The translations under genes were made by a program, and so were the position numbers. DNA of 64,000 bases from Rhynchopus sp. YZ270_cl-10 (Eukaryota; Euglenozoa; Diplonemea; Diplonemida; Diplonemidae), in assembly GCA_964035575.1 (NCBI GenBank), contig OZ037917.1:1-64000 (forward strand). The letters run 5' to 3'. Of the stretch, positions 32,669 to 44,900 are shown piece by piece (the first letter of the stretch is position 1; each line of letters begins with the position of its first letter). A model generated the notes under the pieces. That model had not been told where the DNA came from. It did no database searches and saw only the letters and a list, made by a program, of their open reading frames with translations.

Positions 32669-33096
32669 GTTGTGCTGTGCCATCACACGCTCAATCTGCC
32701 AGTCCTGGAGCTCGTCCATGCACCGTTCTTGTCGCCCGCACTTCCCGCGGCTGCCGCTGGTGCCTTCATGTCAGTGTACGCGTAAAACCAGCAGTGTTTC
32801 GACCCGCACTTCCCGTCGTCCTTCGGAGCACTTCTCGGGTACGTTGGGATTCGAGTACTTGCAGGTGGGGCTGGTCACAGCAGATGCTTTTGCGGTGGGT
32901 GTACCTGGTGTTGGCGGTGCAGCAGCAGCACAGCCCGACGCAGCGGTGTTAGTCTTGCCGACGTTCGTGCCGTACGTGTGAGAGCTCCCACTGTGTAGGA
33001 CTCGATGTCTTTGTTGTACGTCATACGCGCCAGCTCAGTCGCAATCTGACACTGTACATGTACAGTGCTGATGCATGCAGCCACAACAGACTTCAT
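32669..33096 (-). pseudogene. Degraded protein-coding fragment of unknown type
   Basis: GC-rich DNA with codon-like composition, unlike the repeats to its left. On the minus strand one frame gives a Thr/Ala/Pro-rich stretch followed by CKYSNPNVPEKC. A second frame continues with GKCGSKHCWFYAYTDM. A small hydrophobic N-terminus (MKSVVAACIS) at 33096 is in a third frame. This looks like the remnant of a Cys-containing secreted protein cut off by the minisatellite, but it could also be a gene with unrecognised introns. The family was not recognised. Confidence 0.3.
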
Positions 33097-33566
33097 TGTG
33101 TTCCTCTCCTTTTGCTCTTTGCTTTGTTTTCTTTAGCTCAAGTAGGTATTCACACCTGTGGGTGTGAGTGGTGGTGCAAGGAACGGAGGGGGGAGAGCAA
33201 ACCTCTTTAAGGCCAAAAAAGAAAGGGGGTATTGACACCCTGAACTGTGTCCCCATTTATGCAGCACTCACTAGTTTCTGTGAAGATCAATCGGCAGCAC
33301 CTTTGGGAAGATTGGGACTGTCCAATCAAAGGGGTTGTCCTACCTTGTTGTTTGACTCAGGTTATGGACTACCAACGAATAGCCAGCTTGTTTTGTTGGG
33401 GATGTGATACCCGTTTGCCGAAAAACATTGCAGGGAAAATGGTTTGGTGGTGACTCTTTTTGTGTGTGGCTGTACTAAAAAAGCCCGAGTTACAATACAA
33501 TGGGGTGGTGGGAAGACAAATAAAACAACACAAGTTATCAATGTGCAATGTCCGGACCTCTATGGA
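33097..33566. other. Spacer between repeat compartment and gene cluster
   Basis: No gene or repeat family was recognised. It is probably the 3' untranslated and intergenic region of the gene that ends at 33567. Confidence 0.5.
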
Positions 33567-35075
33567 CTAGTCACGGATGAGAAGGAAGATGGTGTCTCCA
33601 GGCGCGATGCCGCAGTCTCTGAGTCTTTCGTAAACGACCATCTCTCTGTGTGAGGTGTAATGAAAAACTGAACTGAAAGCAACATTCTCAAATTCTGAAA
33701 CGCAAGCGACATACCTTCCGTTTCCGACAAGCCTTTGCTGGTGCTGTGGAACGTTAGAAACCTCTTCCAGCCGACGCATCACTTCTCCGACAGAGTCTTC
33801 TGCCTTGACATTCACTTGGAACACATCACCAAAGCACGAGGTGACGTACAGTGGTCCCACAGGGTTCCTTGTTTGAAGCTCCTCTGGCGCGGAACGGACA
33901 AGCAGGGTCACAGTCGTGGCCTTATGCCTCTGGGGGTGGCCGATCTTTACGCCGTAGTCGCTCAGGTGTTTCTTGGGTGACAATTCCCATCCTTGTGCAA
34001 CAAGGCGCTGCTGTGCGACGGGTACGCCTTCGATGTCCTCAATGCGTCGCATAATCTCCGCCACAGAGTCTGTGTTGGACGTTTCGAGCAAGCAAAAGAT
34101 GCGGCCGGTGGGTCCCTTCACATGCAGGGTAGCCTGGGCGATGCGTTCCTCCTCTTCTTTCCTAATTCTCTCCTCCTCGTCCCTGCGCATCCGTTCCTCC
34201 CGTTCAAGTCTTGCGAGCTCGTCCAACGACAACGATTCGACCGGTGGCGGCGGTGGTGGTGGCCTCTCAGGGAGTTCTCTGATGAGGTTCGGGTTGAGGA
34301 CCATGCACATGTCGTGGAAGTCAAACACGTTCAGCAGGTCCGTGGGCTCCTTAGGCGGGTAGATGCTCTGCAGTGCTCGGTGCCATTTCTTCTCAAATGC
34401 TTGCCAGGCTTCTTGGTTGTTGTTTTTTGGCCCAATTCTGACGAGACGAAGCATCCTCGGAACCTCATGACCGCTGACAGTACCAGAGCGGTCAATGTCA
34501 AAAGAATAGAATGCTTTCTGTACAATTCCCAGCTCTGTGTGGTGCTCTGACGAAGTAATGATGGCAGCATCACCACGCGGGGACTGCGGACTCCCAGCAC
34601 GCGCCATCGCCTGCTCGTCAGCCTCCATCAGCTCGCGCGTTGCTTGGCGCTGCTCCTCCAGCATCTTCTTCGCTTGCAAACTGTGAACAAGAATTTCGCA
34701 AATTTGGTTAAACTCGTTGAACGTAACAACAGCCCCTGCCTGGATGTTCACCTTGTCCATTGCGCCTTGAATTTCTGCGTCACGAAGCTGGCGGAGCCCT
34801 GTGACTTGGACGGCCTCTCTCACATCGTCACAGCCCTGAAAAAACGACGTTGTTTTTTGAAAATTGCTTTTGTCAAAAAGTCATACCATCAGTGCCATTG
34901 ACAATTCAAATGCGTTCATAGTCCCGTCTGCAGCAACATCGAACACGTCAAAAGCAGCGCGCCTGTTCATGATGACGGGGTCCCAACCCTGAGGCGGCAT
35001 CTGCTCTTCTAGCCTCTGCTGATGCACCTGTGGCGCCATCGACATTGACATCTCCATAGGGATGCCGTTCATCAT
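33567..35075 (-). CDS. EF-hand protein with two C-terminal ubiquitin-like domains
   Basis: Three exons, 35075-34887, 34835-33715 and 33645-33567, encode 462 residues. The introns are 51 and 69 bp with GTATGN..CAG ends; removing the second restores a normal ubiquitin-like end (LVGNGREMVVYERLRDCGI). There is one degenerate EF-hand loop (about 46-57, DVAADGTMNAFE) and one canonical loop (176-187, DIDRSGTVSGHE). A Pro run (about 254-260) and an acidic/basic coiled coil (265-298) lead into two ubiquitin-like folds, about 299-378 and 392-462. Neither ends in Gly-Gly, so they are not conjugated modifiers but probably interaction domains. It is likely a calcium-responsive adaptor. A likely splice acceptor (AATACAG) lies 18 nt before the ATG. 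No named family was recognised. Confidence 0.85.
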
Positions 35076-36425
35076 TTTTATTTTTGAATATTCCTGTATT
35101 CAGGTGGTTCAGGTGGGGACTCATTGGAATAGACGGAAAACAGGGGCATTTCTTGGGCTCGGTGTTATCCGCAACAAAATGGAACTGAACAGAAGAGTTT
35201 TTGACACGGGAAATATATAAAAAATACCAGAACAGCCGCCAAATATACCCTGGGGCAGCGTCTTCTGGATGCAATGACCGGGATTTTCCCCTTGACAAAC
35301 CGGTGAGGTTTTCCTTTAGGTCATTCACACCGAGGTCAAAAAAGAGCTAGATTCGCAACCGATTCGAGGAGAAAAAAAATGTCACAGATAAAATGCACAC
35401 AATCAGAGAAAAGGAACGTCTGAGGCAATTGTGCGCATACAAGGCTGAGGCGGTTCACACAGTTTTGCAGAATTTCAACGAAGAAATTTCAACTTTGCAA
35501 ACTAATTAAAACGAATTCTTCACGTGGAAGACTAACCTGGACTCACGGAGAATAAAAAACAACTTATGATTTCGTTGACCTGGAAGGTTCCTGTTTGATA
35601 CAAAGCAGAATCAATACAGACACAACTAGAAAGTAAAGCTGATATCACGTAGACACAGACACTCAGGGCGCGAATAGTCGTCAGAAAGGCTTTCTTTTTT
35701 TCCGGCGTTTTTTATATTTTTGAGACAAAAACTTGAGAGATGGCCTCACACACATCCCAAACGGAGGTAGAGAAAGGGAACAACGCAACACGGCAGAAAG
35801 ACTTGGTGAATTATCATAGCCGTCTGAAAACCTGGAATGATGGCAGAGAAACCCTGTGAACGGCTTCCTGCTCAAAAAAAAATGCCACAAAAGCTTCAGT
35901 AGAAAGCCCTTAACTGCCAAAAAACACAAAAAAAAAATTGGGTGAAAAATGCATGAATGTGAAACCCAACAAGCCGTTTCGCCTGTGAATTCTCCAATTA
36001 TCCAAACCAGGTTTTTTGACCTTGGGTTATTTTCTCATTGGTGGGAATATTTATTTGTTTCAATTTGCGGATTGACACAAAACATGCTGTTTTCTGGCAA
36101 GGCATCGACTTCGTTTGATCGGAAATAACACATAACGTACAAGAACAACGCTGCATCAGCAACCCACGGGATCAAACCGTGGAGTTGGATTTCTTTTTTG
36201 ACAAAAAAAATATTAAATCAGAAGGAGCCAGAAAAACTCTCTTCCCAGCAAATTTAACGAGACGTCACCATTTTGTCTTTGAACTTGGCATACTAGAGGG
36301 GGAAAAAAACGCTTGGCAGAAAGACAAATAAACTAAACCGCTACAAAATGCTAAAGAAAGACCCAAAAAAACCCCCTGAAACCTCCCAAAAAAAAACCCC
36401 CCTCCCCCGCAAACCCCCTCCCCAC
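35076..36425. other. Intergenic region, about 1.35 kb
   Basis: No gene was seen on either strand. The sequence is AT-rich with poly-A and poly-T runs. A small hairpin with a TTTGATC loop lies at 36158-36186. A purine- and C-rich tract lies at 36360-36420 just after the next gene's stop codon. Confidence 0.5.
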
Positions 36426-39400
36426 TCATATAAGAGTGTCGTCTTCGTACATTGGAACCAACGGAGTGGCGAGATCTGATGTCCACAACGTGCCACATGC
36501 TTCATCCTCCTGAGGATGCGATGAGGAACGGTCTCTACGGTGATCGCGCTCCGCATCCTCATCACGGGGTACGTGATGGGTTTTACGCACACGCTGATTT
36601 CTCCCACCACGAAGAAGGCTGAAGACACCAACGCCAAAAGGAGTCATCTGTGAAATGTGGAGTGCGGAGGCGAGGGGCAAAGGGGAAAACATACCGGCTT
36701 CCTCTGCATCCGCTGAATTGTTTCCAAGCCAAAGATAAAGTCGTGGATACGGCGTACCAGGTCCTGTGGCAACCCTCTCCATTCAGGCAAGTATTCGATG
36801 CGACGCTGATGCAACAAAAACACCCGAGCCTCGTGCATGCGCTCCGAGAAGTGCGGAATCAACACCCTCAGCAGGGGAAGCTCGTTGCCTTCGTTCATCT
36901 TGAGCATGTGGTGCATTGCTTCCGTCTCCACCTCGCTTGCGTGTTTGTTGTACAACTGTGTCATTCCCTTCATCAGCTCGCGGTGCCGGACGTCTTTGTA
37001 ATATTTAGCATGGATACAGTGCATCACCCCGAAGGCGATGATGAACCCCAAACAAATGTTAGCACCCAGACGCATCCAGAAACCGTCAAATTCCTCTCCA
37101 CAGACGACTTCAGATGCGATGGACTCGCCTGTCACGTATCTGCATGCACACACAAAGTCGCCAACTGACCACGACGCTTGGTCCGCATCCAGACACACAA
37201 CCCCCGGTTCTTCGGTTCCTGCCCTGCAGGAGTCGACTTCGCACTCATCGTGGTCCAGGCCGAATCGGAGGGCAGCAAGCGAGCTAATTCCCAGCACAAC
37301 AGAATCGATGCCCGAATCTGAAAACTTCAAGTCCCCAACGAAATATGCATATGAGGAGAAAGCCACGTCTAATCCCAAATTCTGGCGGGTGAGCGGAACC
37401 TTGTAGTCCTCGATGGACGTCGTGTTTGGAACCAAGTTTGGTACAACAAGGAATCGGTTCACAAGGAGCTGAGAAGAAGAGTCGGCACAAAGGTTCACAT
37501 TTTCGGTTCCGTGAATCGGCTCTGTGCTCTCAATCATGGCGCCAAAGAACGTGTTACTTGAGACTAACTCTTTGATGGAGTAGTCTGAAGTGTTTGCGTA
37601 TGGTTCGAGAGATGTGCGCAGTCCGTAGTCACCAAAGTCTTTGTAGCTTTTGGCCATCGCGCTCGCTCTGTCATACGTCTCCCGCACGTTGGGCTGCCAC
37701 GCGAGAACTTCGAGAACGTCTATCGCATTGTCTGTGCGCGTGTCGTATGTGAACCCGGGGTATTGGTGCACCCACCAGTTGCTGTTTTCAGCGCGCACCA
37801 TTCCTTTCGGGTTTTCCAGAGACAGATTCGTGAGGCAATTCTTTTCCCCAACAAAGAGTACACACGCGTCGTTCACCTCTCTATGTGGGTAGATGAAGGA
37901 GGTGCAGTGCTCTGACGAAGAGATGATGTTCGTACACGCGACACTGCACTGTTCTTTCGTTGTAATATCGGCTTGGTCCATCACGATGTAGTCTTTATCA
38001 CGCTCCTGGTGGTTGAGTGGACACGTCCAGTCCTGCGTGCTCTGGAACCATCCTGTTTGCACTTTACGGTCGTGGTCGGAGTGGATGTTGCCGCAGCGGG
38101 AGAGAACGCTGAAGAGAAAGCCGTAACTCTTCATGGACATCGGGGACATGCCGGGCTCAGAAAGCAGTGTGTTGATTTGGATGAGGGGGTACAACAGATG
38201 GGGTTCTGCGAATTCGGAGTACTGATAGTCGCACGACCTCGTCGTCGCAGACACGCGGTGTCCTATCAGTTCGCCTTGTTCATCAACAAGCTGGAGTGTG
38301 TACACCTTGGGAAGGTACATCTGTGACTCAGAGGCCTGGTACGTCGCTTGCAAATCCTTTGCATCGGTGCTGGCTGCCTTAATGACCATGTCGAAAAGCT
38401 CTTGCGACTGATTGAACCACACCAACATGTCATAGGGACGGCTACCATTCTGAAGGCGGTGTGGAAGTGTGTTATTGACAACCACTGTGTTGGTGTCATT
38501 GTAATTCAGTCGGAAGCTGATGCTCAGGTACTGCGCATAGTTATCCTGCACGGTCGCAACGTCGATTCCGTTTCTGAGCTTCTCCCGCACTTTGTAGCAA
38601 TATACGTTGACAAACGCGAACGTGTTGTCAACAGGGGCATCAAACTGAGAGCATATACCCCCATCGTCTTCGTACTGAATCGACAAGCAGTCGTCATTTT
38701 GCAGGCAGAGCTTCTGACACTGCTGAACTGTCGTTCCCAAAAACTGGTTGATTGGGCTTGTCAGATAGCTTCCAACGGACAAGCACCGACCTTTCCCAAG
38801 CAACACCATGTCATCCTGCACGAAGTCTTCGGCGCTGAGGAACATATTTAGGTCCTTGAGAATGTACAAATCAAGATCCTGTGGTCTTTGCGTCTTGAAC
38901 TCGCGAATGTAGTACTGGCCTACAAGTGGCTGCCACGTTCTTGAACAGGACCCATGCATCCAGGGTGCGCAATAGCCGCCGTGCATAGGGTATTCGAACC
39001 CCGTACAACCAGGTGTGTCCAAGCATCGCTCAGCACACTCTGCCGCAGAACGCTTGCTGTAAAACTTCCAGTTCCCATCGTAGAAGACGTCCATTTTCCA
39101 GAAGCATGCTTTTCCCTGCCATGAGTAGAAACGCTCCAAAGCAAGTGGTTTCGTCTGCCACGCGTCGACTTTTCCACCGTTCCACAAAACTGCTGCACTT
39201 CCTGTCGTAAACTTGATGCTCTGGATGGTGGCGTCCGTGACAATGTCCGCCACTGGTTCGACTTTGTCCGAGAAGAAACCGCTTGCTCCTCCAACGCTGA
39301 AGATGGTTGAGATTGTGGTGGTAGTGGCATTACGTCCGATCACGACAAACGCTTCGTCCGTCACGTGAACGCTTGTAATGACGGCGTTTTTGGGTGGATT

Positions 39401-41695
39401 CTTGTCCTGTCGGACAGGCCACTTGATCACCGTAGTGTCTGTCAAAGCCAGAAACCCTCTCCTGCTTGCATACACCGCGGAAACCCGTTTCAACGCGTCC
39501 CACAACCCCGAGTCGCCATGGCACACACGCCCTACTCCAATGATTTTGTAGAATGACGTGGACGTGATGTTGAGTGGCTCCTCTGTAGGTGCAGGTGTCG
39601 GCGCAAAGGTAGTAGGCGTCTGTGTTTCATTGGTGTCGGTAGAATTGTCGTCAGAACCATTAAAAGTCCCGTTCGTAAAAAAGCCATCGTCCGATGATGA
39701 GGTTGTGTTCTCATCTGGGTCTGGGAACACAAACGGTGTTTCGGTAGGGGGTTCGGGGGTCGGGGGCGCACTGAAGCTGAAGAGATCGTGCCGGTACAGC
39801 CTGCACGTGGCAGAGTCGTGCCCGAGCCACTCTTGCACAAGGGTGCCGGCACCACAGTGCTCGTCTTCACAGCATGCATTGCGGCACTCCTCAAGAGTTT
39901 CCAAGAACAGCTCTCTGTACCAATTGTCGGAGAGGACTGCGTCCGTCTCTGTTGTGTCCCAGTAGCACTGGGCGTCGCCTTCGGGAGCTTTGTTTTCGTT
40001 GAATAAGATAGTGTGCGTGTCCTTCTCCACCAGACACCCCGACGGGCGGCTCACGTTGTGCTGGACCCCTGGCAGGTACGAAAATCCTGAGTAGTTGAGC
40101 TGCCGCCATGCCAGCTCACAACCCACGACGTCGGTGACGTGAGAGGCAACAACAATGCCTTCCTTGTTCCGCCACAGGTCCGTCTTGCACGACCCTTTGT
40201 CCGCCGACTCTGAAATGTCATACAGGTTTGCGAAGCTCCCCCCGTGGTCGTGGCTTCCCCAGACGTACACGCTGAATAAAGAAAACGCTGTGTCCAAAAT
40301 AGATTGTGTCTTCGGTATGTACAGTGCGGCAAAGGCTGCTTCGTTCGCAACCACTGTCACAATCTTGAACTCTTCGAGGAATGCGGGCTCCTTATTGTCA
40401 TGTGAACGCAAGCTGTGGTCACCCCCAAGTGCGGTGTCCCCCCATGTGACCATGGAACCGTTCCCCATGATGGCAGTGAACGCACCACGCGACGCGAACA
40501 CTTGAACCACATCTGAGACCCCATCCGGAGTGACCCCGCCGTGAGCCTTTGCACCGAACGCCTCTATTGAGCCGTCCTTGAAGAGCACGCACATCGCACT
40601 GTGGGTCGTCGTGATAGAGTGGATAAACTTCTCAGTTTTGCTCAAAGGATCGACAAAGGCTTCTCCATTTTTTGCTGAAGGGACGACGGAATCAGGGTAC
40701 TCCGTCAGCTCCTGGAACCCCTCGTTCCATTTATCTTGTGTAATGTTCCAAGGCTCGCCTTCGGGGTTCCAGCTTTCCCTTGAAACTTGGGCGGCGCCGG
40801 TTCTGTGGCTGGGGCCAATCACAATGATCTTCCCTGAGGGTGCTCCGTTGCCCCCACTGAAACCGTCCTCCTCATCCCCGTGCATGTCCTCTGTGTATGG
40901 CAGACAAGACAGCCGTCCGCTTGTCCACTTGTAGATCTTGTTTGTGGTGGTGATGGCGATGGTGTCGATGTCGGTAGCAGCAAGGTAGGCCACCTCCTCG
41001 TGCTCAGGTACTGGCACCTCTGCGTACTGCAGGACGTTTGCTGTGTAGCATTCGTCTGGCTGGTCGAGTGTCTGTGTCAGCGACCACGTGTTCCTCCCGC
41101 TAACCCTTGTGTAGTACAGGTCGTACAACACCGTCGACACTGTCTGCACGCGCTCTACCCCGCTGATGAGGTTCTGTACCGGCCCATTCACACCCCACCA
41201 GAGCTTCGTGGAGTCGTTCACGACGTCCCTGCCACTGCTGAAGTTCTTCCACCCGAGGATGCCTCCACGAAGGAGGGGCAGGTCTGTGCGGTCGGACGTG
41301 ACCCCACGGCAGGGGCAGATGCGTCTGCTCGCCATGTGCGCCTTGCGTGGGCAGCGGGAGGAGGTGGCGTACTTACCTGCACTCCACACACGGTCGGGTC
41401 CCTGCCACGCACAGAGCGCAGGACCTGATTTGTTCGCCTTTGCCACTGAGTCGTAAATCAGTACAGGTGCCTCAAAGAAGTTTCCGCGGAAACTCGCGGA
41501 GCACTCGGGATAGGTAGTCTCGGTGGCGGGCCACATCGACTCTGTGCAGAGCAGTTCCTTCGCAGCACACACCTCATCGCAACTTGCGCCAGGTGCACCC
41601 ACCTCCCACCGACTCTCCTCCTTTGCAGACCAACACTCTTTTGTGTTCCCCAAAGAGCTAGCGAGGACGACTGCATGCCATATAGCCAGGGACAT
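36426..41695 (-). CDS. Large membrane protein with PAN/apple and RCC1-like segments
   Basis: Two exons, 41695-36695 and 36647-36426, joined across a 47-bp intron in phase 0, encode about 1,740 residues. The N-terminus is a signal peptide (MSLAIWHAVVLASSLG). Residues about 355-430 resemble an RCC1-type beta-propeller repeat (TAIMGNGSMVTWGDTALGGD). At least four Cys-rich PAN/apple-like modules follow, the first near 577-635 (LEECRNACCEDEHCG), others at AAECAERCLDTPGCTGFEYP, QQCQKLCLQNDDCLSIQYE and KEQCSVACTN. A Ser/Thr/Asn-rich linker (about 650-710) carries many N-glycosylation sites. One transmembrane helix (about 1538-1560, ICLGFIIAFGVMHCI) precedes a cytoplasmic tail of about 180 residues, which ends in a basic and acidic region encoded by the last exon. 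It is probably a type I surface receptor or adhesin. A clear acceptor (CTATCACAG after a pyrimidine tract) lies at 41711, 15 nt upstream of the ATG. Confidence 0.85.
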
Positions 41696-41993
41696 GTCCC
41701 TTGTCCTCCTCTGTGATAGGTATCAGGTGTGAGAGAGAAAGGGGCGGAGGAATGTTAGAAAAGTGGAAAAATGGAAAAGCAAAGGGATCAGGCTGATTGG
41801 GATCCTTAAAGGATTCGTTACCGAAACACAGTGAAGTCGAAACAAATAAACAGGCAGAACAACTTGTAAAAGTATTCTGCCCCAACGGACAGGGCTTTCT
41901 TTGTCCAAATGCTGACAAATAAACGCAAAATAAAGAAGCTGAACAAACCGCGGTGCCCTGTGACGCAGGTGCACCTTTCTAAGTGGGTGCGGA

Positions 41994-44900
41994 TCACGGG
42001 AGTTTGGTATGACGGCAGAAGTATCGTCTCACCCCATCGACAACCTCGTAGCCTTCCTCGATGCACGCACGGCACTCGTCTATGTCGGATGTGACAAGCG
42101 CTGAATTGTTCACAACTCCAGAGTCTGGTAGTCTGTTGCACTGGATTGCAGCATCGGGGAACAACGCACTGACGCCTTTGCAGTCAAGCGTACTCTCGCA
42201 GCTTGCTCCACCAAACCCGATGTCGCATTTGCAGTTCCCACTAGGGGAACAGACACCCCGCCCGTTGCACGTAGTCTCAGCGCTGCAGTACGTCATACAG
42301 GATTTGCCGTACATTCCTTCGGAGCACTCACACACGTCACCCTCTAGGCTCACCATGGTTTCCGGACAGAGACACGAAAAGCCCGCACAGATGCCTCCAG
42401 ACGCAACACACCGCGCTTCGTTGCACAAGTCTACAATCGACACTCTTGCTGCAGCACCGTTGTCAAGGAAGCCAAGAAAGGCGCTGTCGGCATCAGTGGG
42501 CTGCCTGTACACGCACGAAGCACTGCCGGGGTCAGTCGACATGAAGACGTCGCTGTTGCCACCCCGCCGCCGTTCCAGTGCGATGTGTCCTGTCCGCCGT
42601 AGCACAAAGGTGTCGGGGAGGGTGCTCACCTTGCCCTCTGTCACCTCCACATCGAAGAGAGGCTGGACGAAGTCGATGCCACCTACGTACGACTCATCCT
42701 GTCCGCCAGCAGCAAGAGCACCACGCGACGCGGCGTTTAGCTTGAACCGCAACGCCACTGCACCGCACCCTCCGTAGAACCACGTGTCTGCGTCCAGAGG
42801 TACATCGTTCGCAACTCCACTCCGCAAGGAGAGCGCAATCGGCTTCGGAAGTGAAAGAAACTTTTTTTCGTTTGAACGGATGCTTGTCACAGTGTTGCTT
42901 CCAAGGCAGAGGGCCGGTCTGAACGCTGGGGTCGCATCCCATACTGGCGCAAAGACAATTGTGTAAGGGTCCGCACGGGCAGTGCATGTGTCGCTGTCGA
43001 TTGAAACCCGCAGAGTGACGAACTTGTCCAGCTTTGTAGCAAACGAGGCCATCATCGCCGTTAGATCGATGTGCACGGCACCACCGCCAATGAAGGCTTC
43101 GGTGGAGACGTTCATGGAGGAGAGGACAGCTGCCGTTGACAGTGTGTCATACGTTAGCGTGTCCAGGTTTTGTGCGTACGTCTGGGAGAGGAGCTCCACC
43201 ACAACCATCTCGCAGCTCCCGACTGTGTTGAGGCCTCCTGTTGAGGTGCGGGTTGCCTTCTGGAAGTTGATGCTGAGCACAGCCAGCTTGAGGTGCACGG
43301 AGGCTACAGTCTTCCATGCCTCCACGTTGTCGAAGGAGAGAAGTGCTGTCTTCCCTGTGACGCCACGTTCGTTGGCGCTGATGGAGAGGAAGCCGCGACT
43401 CAGCGCAGTCGAAGGACGCGTTGCGTCGACAGTGGTTGCGGCGTAAGGAAGTTCGCAGAGGTTGCTCTTGAGCGCGCCCAGCGTCTGTGGCAGTGTCTCG
43501 CGTGCAGGCGACGAGTAGAAGTACGTCACCACGTCGCCACTGTCGCCTCTGTTTGAGACAAGAAATGAGACAGACGAAACACGCGCCAAGGTCCCCCTGC
43601 TTGTGTCCACCTTTCGCACAGCGGGCACACCAACACTCGACGTCAGAGATACGACACACAACGCTGTGGCGGAACGCATGCTGCTGTGCACCTTCCCACG
43701 CGAGTGTGCTGTGTTGTCGCAGTAGTACGCAATCTCGGCACCTGCGTGGTTCTCACTTAGAACCACAAACGTCTCGCGGCCCGTCCGCTCTGCTGTGGGC
43801 GCCTCGTGCAGGCGGGTGCCTTCTTCGGACCCATCAGTGACGAGAAGACCACCTCGTACTGCCCATACAGCGATGCCCAGCGTCGGGAGAACTAGGGACG
43901 ACGGTTTCGCAGGTGCAACCGACGTGTGGAAGAGCAGCGGCTCGCGGAATATTGATGTGGAGCGTGCGGTGGTGGGGTTGTGGCGGTAGAGCAGGTGGCC
44001 GATGCTGTCGGGGGCAGCGAGGAAGAGAAGCGCGCCGTTGAGCACGACGCCTGCCTGTGGGGACGAGCCGCCGGTGCCGGGCGCAAGGTCTGCTTCGATG
44101 CTGCTCTTTGCGAAGTACTCGCCGCCGGTGTGTGTGTAGCACGACACTGCAAGCTCGAGGAAGTCGAACGCCGCCTTTGCGTTCCCGTCGCCCTCCGTCA
44201 CCTTGACACGCCAGTAGCGCGACGCAACCACAGCACGACCACTCCACTCGGCGCGGCTCACCTTCCACGACTGCTGCACGTTCACACGCCGCGAGGCTAT
44301 GGCTGAAAAGGTCGTCCACCTGGCAGCCCCCTGCACCAAGTACTGCAGCTCCATCATGCGTGGGCACCTGCCCCTCGTGTTGCGCTCGCTGCACCGCCAC
44401 ACGACGCTGTCAACAACAGCCTGCGTCGTGCCGTAGTCAAAAAGAATGTACGCCACCTCCGCACGCACGCGGCTGTGAGGGTACAACGTGCTGTCTGTGC
44501 CAACAGGTTCGTCGGCCTCAGCACCAGAAGCAGGCACTGCAAATGAGAAGAACAACCCGTCCACGACGTGCAGGTTCTGCACACGACCCGAAGACGCGGA
44601 CACAGATGGTGCGCTGCAGCCTCGATCTGTGTGCAGAAGTGTATAATAAATGAAGACAAAAGCAACTGCTTGTCAGACAACAACAGTCAAAAGCATGCAT
44701 ACCTCTTTGCGTCAAGTCAGGCAACACGCAGAAGCCATCGATGCGGACGTCCTTCACAAAGCCAGTGAAACCTTCACTCGCCTCGCGCAAAGGGTACGAC
44801 AAAGATCCCTGATAGAGTGATGATATGAGGAACGTTGAGGAAATGTTTAAAAGGAAAAACACAACACCATACCCCGTAAGAGAGCACAGAAGAGGAGTGT

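Noticed and set aside
31613-32952. ORFs of 270-370 codons (LHSILAQHPCTA and ARMLCKDAVQG repeats)
   Set aside because: The 13-bp minisatellite lacks stops on both strands and steps through all frames.
36150-36200. tRNA gene on the minus strand (T-arm-like hairpin with TTTGATC loop)
   Set aside because: A T-arm-like stem and a B-box-like GGTTTGATCCC are present, but no matching acceptor stem, D-arm or anticodon arm can be found upstream.
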